64,000 bases of DNA from Bedellia somnulentella (GCA_963576735.1 OY755177.1:8680001-8744000); one strand, 5' to 3'; numbered from the stretch's first letter, positions 9,673-21,582 are shown. Notes: generated by a model not told the origin, from the letters alone. Numbers and translations are program-made.

Positions 9673-10223
9673 CTATATTCAAATTCAAATCGTTTAATGC
9701 ATTCATGTGGTAAAGTTCGAGATGATACAGGTTATTTTATTTATTGTTCCATAACATGAACCCAAATTTATCACTATATTTTCTTAATTAAATGATAAAA
9801 GCTCCAAAACACTCAAACAGATGATAAATTGTGGACACCACATTTATCTTGTTTCGATGGGGATACCCGTGACAAATATTAATATCCCTTTTGCCAAACT
9901 TAACCAATTTATTTATCTCCAAATCGAAAGGCGACAATAATAATTAAAATAAAATACAAAAAAGGAACAGTTAATAACCTGCTTTTTATAAAATATTCCC
10001 TATAAATAAGTTTGAATTTGTTTTTCTTTGAACTTAATCTCGACTGGCAACCGCGCGAGCGGGACACACTTCTCTCTCACACGGCTCTCGTTCTAGGACG
10101 TTTCTCTGCTTGACAGTCTTTAAAAGATAATTAACTTTATTGCATGGTAATAAATTGCATTTTTGTTTACCATATTTTTGTAAGTACGCTCTCCTGTTTA
10201 GTTAGTAGCTTCATGCTCATATT

Positions 10224-11228
10224 AAACAAAAGTTACTAATAAATAAGAGGGCCTGCCAATATCCAACCGAAAATACAGCTTAAAACTGATTGATATGATC
10301 AAAAAACCTATCAATTCACCGCGCCCAGCCTGATTGAAATTCAATTTGATTTAAAACATAATTTCTATTCGTTGGTATCTTAATTATTAAATGGATTTTC
10401 TTTTGATCAATTATACATTTTCACGCTCGAAACCATAAACTTTTATTAGGCATTGATGAATTTCGCCATTTTGCTACATGAATAATTTTATGTAAATAGC
10501 AACGATTGCAAATTACTTTAAAATTAAGAAAAACATATTTTTTTTTGCATTTTGTAAATTCTAGCGTTCAGAAAACTAGCAGGATTTTCTTTTAATACGC
10601 TCTGTTAGTCTATTAACAGACTCAAGACTCTGTGACGGAAGTGTGGTCAAAAAGCCAAAAATATGTAACAATACAATCTTCTAAGCGGGTAAACCCGCGG
10701 ATCTTCATATTACATCGGACAGTCATGATTCTACTCTCCTTCTTTACATCAAAAAATTCTTATTGATCATCAAATAAACAATTACTAGTGATGTAGTAGT
10801 TTAAAACAACAGAAATAACATTTAATAAACATACAGATAATATCAAACGGGTAAATATTTACAACAATTGGCGTGAGTGTGATAGGTACTTGCGGTTCTT
10901 TGAATAATCCTGATAATCAGTTTCAGAACCCGCCCACCAAGTCGCAGTAGTTGTTTACCCAAGATAATTGTGTGCTGTCAACAAAGAAACCAACCCGTTT
11001 CTAGGAAAAACAATTAAAGAATTACAATTGTAATGCATGAAGTCAAATAATTGAAATCTGTGTTCGAAAGTCTTTGATTCCATTGAATCTTTCGACGTGT
11101 TTTTGAAGAAAACAAAGGCTTTGATGACAAATGATTGTCGTAATCAAAGATTAAAAGTCACAAATTCCAATTAATGTAGGTTAGCTTTGTGCCTCTTTTT
11201 TTGCAGTTTTCATAAGTTGATAATCGTA
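10224..11228. other. No recognised features
   Basis: This is AT-rich sequence. I see no coding potential, structural RNA or named repeat. Confidence 0.5.
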
Positions 11229-11487
11229 TTAATATTATAAATGTGAAAGCTTAGATGTTTGATGTTTGTGTCTTTGAGGTAAAAAGGCTTCTCAATTACA
11301 GAATGTATATGAATGAAATTTAGCAGAATGCTAGATACTGACCAAAATTATAACATGGTATACTTTTTATCCCGGAAAAAATTGACCTATAAAATATTCA
11401 CGCCTGATTGAATTCAGAGTACCGGAAAAAACGCCTGAAGTATGGCATAAGCAAATTTACAGTACGAAGTCTGTCGGGTCAGCTAGT
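11229..11487 (+). mobile_element. Short non-autonomous Helitron (Lep1-type)
   Basis: It starts with the typical TAATATTATAAATGTGAAAG, contains TTTTTATCCCGGAAAAAAT, and ends GTCGGGTCAGCTAGT followed by AAT. Helitron 3' ends finish in CTRR/CTAGT and insert at A/T without target duplication. There is no Rep/helicase gene. I assign it to the Lep1-like short Helitrons of Lepidoptera from memory of their consensus. Confidence 0.7.
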
Positions 11488-12358
11488 AATTAAATATAAA
11501 GGAAATCGTGAGATAATAATAAGGACTAATGCAATATGCTCCAACAATAAAATATAGTAACGTTTCTTTACTACCGCTGCCGACATTATTTACGTATTGA
11601 AACTACGCGCTGCACGCTCTAAGAATTCACAATTCACCAGCAAAAGAGCAGAGCATTATGCCAATGCGGTTAATTTAATTCGTCGCTAACATACCAAATC
11701 TATAGATTCTGATCTAAATTCCGATTATGTTAGAATAGCTGCTGTTTTAATTGAATTCGCTATTAGTTGTACTTTTGGCAAGTTATTTTAATTCAAAAGT
11801 TAAAATAATATTCAAAACAAGGTTTATGCTAATTTAAAATTAAACCTTGTAAAACCTATGACAAACATTATCATGCAATGAAACAGATTGCTTCGAAAAG
11901 TTGGACCAACTTTGGACAAAGTTAGCGAAACCTGTGTGTGAGTCAATCTAAAAGTTACACGAAAGTGAATATTAAATTCAACGAGGGTGAACACATGATG
12001 GTTAGTGAGGGGCAGTGAAGGGCAACCGCATATCAGGCCGAACCGTTGACGGATCAGCGTCCGGGGATTGTGTACATCGAGATTAATGATATGCGATTTA
12101 GTTCGAAAATTGTACAGCTTTGTGGAAGACTGTTTGAAACTTTACAAAGTTTGCGGTGGTATGTGGACAGCCACAAATGACACAATAAGATTTAAAAGAG
12201 TATGCGGTTTAATATACGATACATAGTACATGCCATATAGTCTCACCCAGAAAAATTCGATAATCTCCGGATACGATAAAATCGGATCGTCCGTCAACTC
12301 TTGAACCTGAGTCTGCTGCTTGACCACATTTTTTGCTTGCGCAAGCCAGCTTGTATAC
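11488..12358. other. No recognised features
   Basis: No gene or repeat was identified. The open frame at 12142-12327 on the minus strand has no recognisable similarity. Confidence 0.45.
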
Positions 12359-12481
12359 TGAACACTGAGCGTGTAGTTGGTACAACTACAACTGCATGAT
12401 TTTATGACATGTTAAAATTCATCATACTCAGCCATACTTGTACAAACTTGTCTGCGCGTGTAGTTGGGCGTTCAGTGTTCA
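12359..12481. repeat. Small inverted-repeat (MITE-like) unit
   Basis: TGAACACTGAGCGTGTAGTT at the left is mirrored by CGCGTGTAGTTGGGCGTTCA plus GTGTTCA at the right. Outer arms of about 12 bp and a shared GTGTAGTTGG word would let the 123-bp unit fold back. No target duplication was seen. Confidence 0.45.
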
Positions 12482-12961
12482 AGCCACCCAAAATGGCCAA
12501 TTTATGTGCGCACGGTAGACAATTTATTACTCTTATCTCATCATATCTCTCATCATCAATTTATGGTTTATTCTGACAGAAATAAAAATAACGACGCATA
12601 TGAAAAAACCAAAAATAAATTATCCATTTTTTTACTAGCAAGTACTCGAAAAATAAAAGAAGGAGAAATAATTCTTCATCGGGGAACATTGTGTTCTCAT
12701 CAACGATATGGACAGGAGTGTGGCTTGTGCATCTAGTTGGATTGAGACGTTTGGTAGCCTTGTCAGTATGCGGTCTTTCCGGGCGATTTGTAAACTGTGG
12801 TCAAGCATGAGCGTGTGGTAGGCCCATAACCCCGACCGACTGTGCTTTTATGGGGGTGTACCGCCTCGGCCATTCAAAATTATTCTTCAAAGTTTTGGCC
12901 TTGGGAGAGGTGAGAATAAAAAAAGGTGTATATATTATTTGATGTTGGCTGTACTTGAACT
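12482..12961. other. No recognised features
   Basis: This is moderately GC-rich flank to the left of the poly(A) retroposon. The open frame 12464-12736 resembles no family I know. Confidence 0.4.
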
Positions 12962-12976
12962 AGTCCTGAGATACTA

Positions 12977-13623
12977 CCCCTACACGGTGCAGCCTTGTCG
13001 TGGCGTGGGGGCTCAGTAGCCCCGGGTCGGTCACCCGGGGTGAAGCTAATGCACCAAGGGTCCGCTTCACTCCTCTGTTTTCAGAGTGAGTAGTAAGCGG
13101 ACTGGGTGAGGAGAAAACCTCGTTAAAAAATCAAGGGAACTCGTAACCCTGGCAGTCTCGCACTTCCAGGGCCGAGGGTCTTGCCGCGGCGTAGGCTTGA
13201 CCGCGAGGAGTAAACCTCTATAAAAAATCGGAAGAGGAGTAAACCTTCCGCAAAAATCCGAGGATAAAACCTCGTTAAAAAATCCGTGAGGTGGTGGGCT
13301 GCAACCGGCGGGTTGCAGTCTGCTACTCCGCAAGGAGATCCTCGAGGGGGTGGGCGTTTGGAACTTGTGGCCCAAACGCCTGCAGTGCTGAGGAAGCACA
13401 AGGAGGAGTGGGGGACTTTAAGTCCCCCGAGATGGGCTGCTTTTTGCAGCAGGTGCGTGGAGTCTGTGGATGTTGCCTACGGTAAAGTTGCCACGGACTC
13501 CACACATGTGTACCATTGGTGGCCACCGTGGGGTTTTAGTCGGTAAGAGTCCGACATACCTTCGTCACCCCGCCGGGTGACGTCAGATCCATGAGGATTT
13601 CTCCACGAAAAAAAAAAAAAAAA
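12977..13623 (+). mobile_element. Complete 647-bp poly(A) retroposon with 15-bp target duplication
   Basis: A GC-rich insert starts CCCCTACACGGTGCAGCCTTG and ends in an A-run of about 16. It is flanked by an identical direct repeat AGTCCTGAGATACTA (12962-12976 and 13624-13638). Inside are four tandem-like units of about 30 bp (GAGGAGTAAACCTC...AAAAAATC; about 13100-13290). Several self-complementary words occur, such as CCCGGGTCGGTCACCCGGGG. The GC-rich untranslated style and the 3' CCGGGTGACGTC...TTTCTCC just before the A-run resemble the ends of R1-clade LINEs of Lepidoptera, so this may be an internally deleted R1-type element. The short overlapping open frames here look fortuitous. Confidence 0.85.
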
Positions 13624-13638
13624 AGTCCTGAGATACTA

Positions 13639-14417
13639 GTCTCAGGTGACAGTATTTGGTTTTTATTAATCTTACTCAATGAAATGGAAATTATACACTT
13701 ATAAATCTTTAATAACAAGTAAATTGCATCAAAACGCTAAAGAATACAAGGTGGCAATAATACTTATTTCAGAAACAAATCCTTTGTAATAAAAACAACA
13801 AGAAATTTAGTTATTTATCTTATTTTAATTTGACAAATTGGAGATTCCAGAGATGTATTGAATAACCAATAGGCACACAAAGTGTTTACGCTCACCGCTT
13901 CAATTGACAAGGAATGTGCACCTCCATATTTGGTTCGCTAGCTCTCCTTTACGATCATCGCAAGTTGATTCTGATTGAGAAGGTGAGACTAAAGAGCGCA
14001 CTGTTGCATGATCTTAGAGCGTGATCGTGTCCATTATGGAGATTGCAGATGCAGGTTCGATATTAACAGGACAGTTATGACAATTTCAAATCAAAATACG
14101 ATGAAAATAAAGAATTTCGAAAACAAAAAGTTGAATGCTGAAAATGTTTAAAAGCTCAATGTTGAAGCAAATAAAAGCCGTTTACCGGGCAGCTAATTTT
14201 ATTGCTACTCGTTTTTTTGAGAAAAATTGTCATATATGAAACTAACACTTTACTTAATGAAACTCTGTTCATTTTAAAACATTTTATAAATTTTGTTTCT
14301 TTTATACATTACACTTATTTCAATAACACATAAATTTTTGGATTATGAGTTAATTCAAGCCTGCAATATGCTTCCAATTTGGGGTCAGTCATGCAAATTA
14401 TTGTTTTTTATGAGCTT
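13639..14417. other. No recognised features
   Basis: This is AT-rich flank without identifiable genes or repeats. Confidence 0.45.
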
Positions 14418-14477
14418 AGCTGCTAGGAATCGACTCAGACTTTTACCGAACCGAGCGCTTAACTGCTAGACCACTAT
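14418..14477 (-). repeat. tRNA-derived SINE head
   Basis: Read on the minus strand, AGTGGTCTAGCAGTTAAGCG gives a box A and GAGTCGATTCCTAGC a box B at tRNA spacing. No acceptor-stem pairing is clear, so it is a SINE head or tRNA relic, different from SINE-A. Confidence 0.55.
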
Positions 14478-15177
14478 TATAGTAAGGCATCATTATATCA
14501 ATAGGCAGGCTCTGTCTAACTCAATTGAATTGTATGTATTTCCAGATTCGACAACTTAAACCATCAAGTAACAAAATAACAAGAAATGGTCAGGAGTATA
14601 ATTATATTACCTCTACCACCCGTTACGTTGTATACTGTTTAATGTTAGGTATAAGAGCAAAAAGCTATAGAAACAAAATACTTTGTGATTGATAGCAGAT
14701 GATAAGAGGTATAGTTGTCTTCAACATGAATATCTCTGAAGCTTATTAATTAAGCTTTATTTTTTTAAAAAGCTATCTACGTTCACTTTGTAACAACCAC
14801 TTCAGTGGAAACTTAAAAAGGTTTTTACCCTAAGTTAATAAAACAATTTTTAGTAAAACAATTTCTATCTTTACAGAACGACGTAAATGATTTGAAACTG
14901 CGTTTTTCCACTTTGTTGATCGACTGAAGTGTAATCCTCCACAAGGAACTTAGCATTTTCCAACGCTCACGTTAAAGTTAAAACTATCATGAATTAAATA
15001 CGAGGAGCACTTTTATTTAATGACATTTATTTCATTAGCTCACGAGTGGTAGTACACATCTACATTATTTTATTTGTCTCCAGAGTGTGCAAACGACTAA
15101 AGATTAGTTTGTAAACCAAATGTGAAAATATCATGATCATCTGCTAGAAACAGATATGTACCACAATTACAATGGGC
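14478..15177. other. No recognised features
   Basis: AT-rich sequence; nothing identified. Confidence 0.45.
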
Positions 15178-15395
15178 ATACATACAAACATATACTCACG
15201 GCTATAAATCCCAAGAAGGGGTAGCCAGCGCTAAGGAATTAGAAATTCCTCAGCCACTTTTTGAAAGTTGAGTGGGGAAAATATGGTAAAGTAAAGGTTG
15301 TTGGTGATGGGTCTCCAACCGCCTAGCCCAAAAATCCCTTTAAAGCCCCGATACCGTTAATCGCCTCTTGCTACTAACTTGTACACCCATTGGTA
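15178..15395 (-). repeat. SINE-B copy
   Basis: The left end is the tail side (CATACAAACATATACTCACG, then CTATAAATCCCAAGAAGGGG). It continues through GGTCTCCAACCGC to TCGCCTCTTGC, and the head is truncated near TGTACACCCATTGG. Confidence 0.8.
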
Positions 15396-15399
15396 TAAA

Positions 15400-16065
15400 A
15401 TTGTTTTTTTTTATTGATCTACAAAACCAAGTACAAAGTAACAATACACCAATATTGACGACATGTTTTTCTTTTGCACTCTACTTGATGTAGATACTGC
15501 ATGCTCGTTAATACATAAATAAATATTTTATCTTAGACCTATAATTGTAAACACAAGAACAATAAAAAAAATAAAACTTAAACACTAAAAAAATTAAATA
15601 ATTTAAATAAAAATCAGACAACAAGGCATGAAAAAGCAGATAAAATAAGATAAAAAACTCAAAAAAATAACTTAAAAAATAAATAATAATTATGGAGCAC
15701 TATAATAAATTGATAATGAGTGTTTCACGGCTGCCAAGCTATCATTAAATATATCTTAAAGAAATCGAACTTAGTTTGTTGACGAACACATGCGATAAAT
15801 AGGGGAGTGAGTTCCTAGATGGGTTCTTACTGACGGAAGACGAAAGGTTTTATTATTTTGAAGCCTACTACAGGATCGTGGAATTGAAAAATTTCATGAT
15901 TCTAATAGTTTAGGAGAATCTATTTGGCCGTTTATTGTTTTGTAGATAAAAAGAATATCTGACCATCATATCAGATCTATCAGACAAATAGTGTAGGATT
16001 GTTTTTGTCAGTTAACAGTCTAGTTATATATAAGAGAAACTCATGGCTTTTCAGTTTTCAATAGA
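15400..16065 (-). pseudogene. Eroded LINE: RT C-terminus and 3' UTR
   Basis: In the minus-strand reading, broken frames between 16060 and 15690 give pieces such as SSVRTHLGTHSPIYRMC, which resemble the C-terminal tail of CR1/Jockey-group ORF2 proteins. The sequence then runs into an A/T-rich 3' UTR, with a T-run at 15404-15411 as the reversed A-rich tail. Many stops and frameshifts are present. Assignment is tentative. Confidence 0.4.
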
Positions 16066-16129
16066 GAAGTCTAAATTATTTTGATCACCAATGCTAATTT
16101 GATTAATTTGTTGATGATTTTTGCTTGTA

Positions 16130-16316
16130 TTACATACATACATACATTTACTCACCCCATTAGTTCCCATTGGGGTAGGTAGAGACTATTGATCGCCACT
16201 TCGTACGATCCTGACAAACCTCTCTAGCTTCGTTTACATCCATCAATCTTTTCATGCATGCTCTTTTATTCTTCATACTTCGGACGCCAGCCTGTAAGCG
16301 CAAATACCCAAAAGTC
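16130..16316 (-). repeat. RTE 3' end with TATG tail
   Basis: CATACATACATACATTTACTCACCCC is followed by TTAGTTCCCATTGGGGTAGG and then a stretch coding, on the minus strand, for the family C-terminus (VNEAREVCQDRTKWRS type). This is the conserved RTE 3' terminus, 5'-truncated at about 16316. Confidence 0.8.
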
Positions 16317-18114
16317 TGTTGTTTAATATAATTGTTCTGTGAAAGAGTATCGGTATGTACAAATTAGTTTTTAATTAATAACGACAGCTTCTATTTACAA
16401 ACTACCTAATGCTTGTGTGTTTATTAACGGACTCACTCAAAAATTTCAATGATTTTGGTAGTTTTTAAAATCAATGAAATCCGCTCAATAAAACAATCAC
16501 ACTCTGAATAAAATATATGTTCAAGTTCAATATCTTTTCTTCAATAAAAACGGTTCATATTTTGTATTTGATAATAATCGACTAAGAAAAAAAAATATTA
16601 GTGGGAGGCTTTTTTATCGTGAAATCTGATATTGCTGTCAGAATACTGCATATACGTTATCGTTTACCTAACATATGCGTAGACAATTGAGTAATATATC
16701 CATTATATGATCATTTTCTAATCTTATATCCTATTTCAATCTTCAGCGGGTCCCTGCGCGGAGAACGGGCGGCGGCAGTTGGCTATTAGCCTTCATGCGC
16801 AGAGCTTGTATCGGATTTTTCTGTAATAGCTACTTGCCGCTTCCCGCGCTTTTTTGATAATTTACTTTGGTTGTACGGAACATAGTCGCTTGTTTTGCCT
16901 TCCATTATAAGTTTGTTCACAATCGTAATATTATTGTCAATTTTACCCTTTTTGTAAGAATGAAATGGTAGCGCTTTATTAAGTTCTATGCGCTATGAGT
17001 AAGGTCGTGAGATCAAATCTTTCATCCGTCATGAGCTCTTTTGTTTATTTCTTTACACGTAAAATATTTTTTTCTTTATTGCCTATTCGGTTATGATGAT
17101 AAATGTTGGATATATGCATTGTTAAAAATACTGCGAATTATTCTATTTTGTGAATATGCTCGTTACGTTTTACCCTATGTTCCGTAAATCTAGCTGAAAC
17201 AATTATTATCTTTTTGCTTTAAATTTATGTACTGGTTTTACATCTCATTTTAGTAATATTTCTACTTTTTTTAAATGTGATCTTTATATATGTGCATTCC
17301 AACCGTTCTTCGATCAATTATTTCAATTCATTTTTTTTTATTAATGTTCTAATAATTCTGGTTTATACTTCGGAAATGTATAGCTTTGCGAGGGGATGAG
17401 AAGGTTGAAATAAGTTCGGAACCTCTCAGTCATCTCGTGAAGGTGAATTGATGGAGTTAGTAAAATAGACTAGAATCTGATATTTATAAATTGAACTTTG
17501 TATTTTGTAAACAATTGTGAAAACAAAAACTCAATCAACTGAGCTTATACTAATTTATGAAATAAGAATTTTTGTGTTTGCGTATTTTCATCCCACTAAA
17601 TCGACAAGGAGAAATCTTTGGAGAACACGGCTAGTGTTTCTAATTAGATAAAGAAGAAACTTGTTCGAAATACCCTTTTTTAGCTTATAATAACGTCGGA
17701 AAATTAAAAAAAGGAAATAAACATGGGCAGAAAATCGTAAATTTCTAATTAAACAAAAATTTTTTGAACAAAACTCAAATTAAGTACATAAACAAATACA
17801 AAAGAAGAATGTTTATAGTCTCCTTCTAACACGAAAATAAAACCAAGTATATATTTATGAATCTGTGACTATGCATACCTAGATATGACTTGACGTTTTG
17901 TTTTTAAATTGTAATTGTTTTTTTTTCTGCATAAGCTTCCATCTCAAACAAATTTTTTTCTACATTAGAACTACATAGTTTTTGTTTTTACTTATGTTTA
18001 ATTTGTAGTATTGACTAAATGCTTTCTCCTATTTTATAATTTGTGTCGATTTGTTATTCAATTGTGAATTTTGTACGTTGCGATTATAGCACGTTATGTT
18101 ATTCCTACTTCGAT
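16317..18114. other. No recognised genes; GC-rich patch at 16740-16860
   Basis: This is mostly AT-rich. The block around 16745-16855 (GCGCGGAGAACGGGCGGCGG) stands out in base composition but has no open frame or known motif that I can name. It could be a promoter-like island or an unknown repeat. Confidence 0.4.
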
Positions 18115-18400
18115 CCACGAACACTTTGTTGTCAATAAATAAATAAAGAATAAATAAAGGAAAGAAAAATTTCTACACCGGCGGGAATCGAACCCGCGAC
18201 CTTCGGGTATACGCCCCCGTCGTCGCTCTGCCAATTGAGCTACCGTGTCAATGGCTGCCAGCGCAAAATTCTTCTATCCTTTATTTCTTTTACACGTTTA
18301 AGTACTGTTTGCGTTTCCTACCTCCGAATTTTCACTTATTTGGAAGGCCACTTGTCTACCTTTTCAGATACAATGCAAATGTTTGTTGTGTCGGCTAAGA
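18115..18400 (-). repeat. T-repeat copy with tRNA-like unit (18174-18249)
   Basis: The order of blocks is the same as at 54330-54560: GGAAAGAAAAATTT, tRNA-like unit, GCTGCCAGCGC, then GAAGGCCACTTGTCTACC. The tRNA-like unit has an extra GTC in the anticodon region (CCGTCGTCGCTC) and extra bases, 76 nt in all. Box B (GGTTCGATTCC) and box A are preserved. Confidence 0.7.
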
Positions 18401-19171
18401 ATAGCATAAGCCCCTATTACTTGGTGTCACATGAAACCCACTATCACGAGCTTTCTTCTCGACATATTCCCCTCCTATATTCCGAAGGTATCATAAAAAA
18501 TAGTTTTGTGAAATTAAAGTTTTTGTTTTAGTTATTTCAATTACAATAATCATATAAATATTCATCCAAGTGAAAAATATTTTTTTATAATATCAATACG
18601 CCGATCGCAAACCTACAACGTAGTACGAGACTATTTCCGTAGATGGCGCTTAATTTATGGTTATTAAAGTTGCTAGTGAGATGCCACTAGATGGCTTTTT
18701 TTATGAGTTTGATTAAAGGTGAGGAAACGGCAGGGGGAAGCCCAAATGCCGTTTCAAGGTTTTAATTTTTTCGGGAGACGCCCTTAAGAACTTCACAAAA
18801 AAAAAAGTTCCTTATTTTAAAAATTTGGAAGGTAGATCTTTATTACTAATTTCGAGAAAATAATGTTCCTTATTTTATGAAATTACGAAGACAGACTACC
18901 GATACCCGTTCCACAGCCAGTTCTAAGGAAAGTGTTTTGTTCAGGGTCGTCGTGATAGGACTCCAAACGCAGCACTTAATAAGTTCGAACTCTTAGTGAA
19001 CTTGAACGATGCGCCTAGGGCAGTGATATTAAAAGGAGTTTTTATTTAGTAGCACAAACACTTTTGTAATAATCTAACACAAAGTTACCAAGCCTAATGA
19101 TATTGTTAAGTATTAACCATAATAACTAAATGCATAGATGTTTTCGTTTTCGCATAAACTTTAGTAGCATT
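18401..19171. other. No recognised features
   Basis: Nothing identifiable apart from AT-rich sequence and a few GC-richer words. Confidence 0.45.
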
Positions 19172-19245
19172 AATTTATAACTTCTTAGCTCTGGCTACCC
19201 CTTCTAGGGAAATATAGCCTATATGTATGTATGTATGTATGCATA
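19172..19245 (+). repeat. SINE-B 3' tail fragment
   Basis: CTTAGCTCTGGCTACCCCTT, then CTAGGGAAATATAGCC and four TATG units: only the 3' part of SINE-B is present. Confidence 0.7.
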
Positions 19246-19922
19246 ACGCACAATGTTATAGACATGATTTTGACACGTATATCACTTGTGAGATCTAAAA
19301 CTATATTGTTTATTTTGCAGCCTTTGTGTAATCCACCGTTCCTAAACTATTGAGAAATAAAAGGTGGAATTAAAAAAAATTAAAAAAATATCTACAATTA
19401 TCGACCTTACCGCATTTTTTTAACACCTATTATTTATTGAAATATTTAGAACGCGGATGTCAGTGAAACTGATTGGACGGGCCGTTTTTGTGCTTTGTTG
19501 GTGTACCTTTGTTATATATGATCGAAGATTATATATGATAAATGAACACTCCTTTGCTGATCCGTTTCTATGAAGCATCGTAGTTGGTAACTTGAAATTG
19601 ACTTAACACAGTCCGAATGCTCAGTAAGCTGATAAGGACGTAGTAACACAATCAAGAAGACTCAACGGCTTAATGAAACACTAAGCTCAGGACTAGTAAT
19701 CTAAAAGTTATTTTTAGGTCTGTTTCTTTCAAATTTAAAATACAAGTGGAGCTTAATGGCTAAGACGAATCCATTCTCCAAGTAAATCAGGAGTTGGGGC
19801 TTTAAGCTTTAATCTTGGCGGATTGCCTTTAAATTGACTGCAATTTTATTCAAAATATCAACAGAAATAAGGGGATATCGAACTATTGGGAATAATTTTT
19901 GGTGCTATTCATTTTAAGATAC
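19246..19922. other. No recognised features
   Basis: No coding region, RNA or repeat identified. Confidence 0.4.
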
Positions 19923-20285
19923 ATAACATAAACATAAACGTTCACGCCGAATATCCCCGAAGGGGTTGGCAGAGGTACTAATACTTCTGAACATCACGTG
20001 ACTTTGTCACCTGGTGTTCAGAGTACCCACGTTTTGCATGGAGAGTGTACTCACGTGATAGGGGGCAGGTCTATCGCCGTTTTGTACGAATACACTGTCA
20101 CATGACAAAGTACAACTCAGCCATGTGGGTTTCCTCACGATGTTTTCCCTCACCGTTAACAACCATGATAAATTAACCACACATATGTCTTTAGAAAGAC
20201 AAATTGGTGTAGGCCCGACCCAGGATTTGAACACTAGTCGTTTGCACGATAACCGAGTGTTCTACCCACTGGGCTATCACGGTTA
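19923..20285 (-). mobile_element. Full-length SINE-A (tRNA-derived)
   Basis: On the minus strand the head (20285-20200) has box A TAGCCCAGTGG and box B GTTCAAATCC at tRNA spacing. The body carries the blocks shared by all copies (AACCATGATAAATTAACCAC; CCATGTGGGTTTCCTCAC). The 3' end is GCCAACCCCTTCGGGGATAT, then TCGGCGTGAACG and TTATGTTATG repeats at about 19925-19945. RNA polymerase III transcription from the internal boxes is expected for this class. Best example of the family in the window. Confidence 0.9.
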
Positions 20286-20807
20286 TTTTAAGATACTTTA
20301 CAATATACGGCGGGTTATAAGATATACGACGTGTACGTTTGAGTTTGATAATAGAAAAATCACGTTTGTGATGGTTGAAAAACCATTCTTCCAAAACAAC
20401 AAGACATCTACAGTACTTACCTCTAAAAACCATACTCAAAGCAGTTTTTAACAAAAAAACATTTATTTTCTCATTTATTTAAATACATATATCAATATAT
20501 TTTTCTAGAATTAATACATATATCTAAATTTACAAATATTAAATACTTTTATTGAATTGCAAAAAATACCTTAACTTTATTACGTTGCCTCTTTGATTGC
20601 GTGTTCCTCCATACCTGCTATTCTGCGTTTTACTTCCGTTGAAACCTACTTTTAATCGCAGTTGAATACGTTATGTATTGCCGCTTAATTTCGTAACGTG
20701 CAAGGCTTTCTAGAGTACGGGAATATTGGAGTGATTAATGGGTGATGTGGATGGAACCATCCCCAGCTATCCTTACTTTTACACTCCTCTCTTTACTAAG
20801 TAAGTTA
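20286..20807. other. No recognised features
   Basis: AT-rich sequence. A possible minus-strand splice donor (AGAG/GTAAGTAC at about 20413-20424) was noted without a supporting exon. Confidence 0.35.
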
Positions 20808-20934
20808 AGAAATATGATAAATTAACCACACATGTGCCTTTAGAAAACACGAGTTGGTGTAGTACCAACCCGGGATTTGATCCCTCATCGTCTGCACAAA
20901 AAGCGGTGTTCTACCCTCCGAGCTATCACGGTTT
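20808..20934 (-). repeat. SINE-A head, second copy
   Basis: AATATGATAAATTAACCACA and a diverged tRNA-like head ending GAGCTATCACGGT (box A in reverse) repeat the arrangement at 20160-20285. The body and tail are missing. Confidence 0.8.
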
Positions 20935-21239
20935 ATATGTTTTTTAAATGTTTTTGAATTTAATTTTTCCTAAATTTCGTAAGCTTTACATTTTTGGAGT
21001 TAATTACTGTTTTAACCTGGTTCTACCTTTCTTTGCAATTTGGAAAAAGCTGTGTTAAATCTAAGATTATATAATCTCAAAACTCGATAGGTCAGTGTAA
21101 TGCCCGGCTTAAAAGTCAATTGGCAAGCAATTAAGCATTCACAAAATGTTCACCACAGTATCGTTTGTGAATTTGTGAATGATGCGGTGGGAAAAATGAT
21201 ATTGTAAAAATATATTTAATTATGTTTTGGGCTAAGAGA
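20935..21239. other. No recognised features
   Basis: AT-rich; nothing identified. Confidence 0.4.
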
Positions 21240-21412
21240 GTGGATGGTAATATCAGTAGAGGACCACCACATAGGGCACCAAAATAAAAGGGCATGAATA
21301 ATAAGTTAATTTATGAATCAATTTATGTTCGAGAGATTTGGCACTATATGATACTATGTGGCGATTGATTCTCTGTCTAGGCCAATGGCGTGAGATGTAT
21401 GTATGTATCGTT
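21240..21412 (+). repeat. Diverged RTE 3' end
   Basis: GAGAGTGGATGGTAATATCA and GTAGAGGACCACCAC correspond to the RTE C-terminal coding part at 56495-56525. The end CCAATGGCGTGAGATGTATG with further TATG units is the family tail. Heavily deleted. Confidence 0.65.
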
Positions 21413-21582
21413 TAAAATATTGTTTGGTGTTCTGATATCATGAAAATAGTAATAAGCAACAGGTAACAACATATAAATCATAACCCCTGTCAAACATTCG
21501 GGACTATACGACGCATGTCTGATATCTTCAGGTTATAGGATAGGAATATGGTAGCCAAAATGTTTTTCAGTTTAAGTATTTC

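Larger units (their letters stand above)
8648..10215 (+). mobile_element. P-like non-autonomous DNA transposon, copy A
   Basis: The ends are imperfect terminal inverted repeats of about 30 bp (left CATGGAAGTATTATTTAAAC, right end in reverse CATGAAGCTACTAACTAAAC). The element is flanked by an exact 8-bp duplication CTCATATT (8640-8647 and 10216-10223). CATG ends with an 8-bp duplication match the P superfamily (Drosophila P also begins CATG with 8-bp duplications); this assignment is an inference. There is no transposase gene. It carries a tRNA-like unit and a SINE-B copy, and is itself interrupted at 9164-9513. An inverted second copy is at 42372-47555. Confidence 0.8.

Noticed and set aside
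13067..13546. Cluster of overlapping open frames on both strands in the GC-rich segment
   Set aside because: GC-rich, stop-poor DNA inside the 647-bp retroposon. The frames overlap in several readings and none matches a family.
20200..20282. A tRNA gene on the minus strand
   Set aside because: Box A and box B are present but acceptor pairing is poor, and the sequence is joined to the SINE-A body and tail. It is the SINE head.
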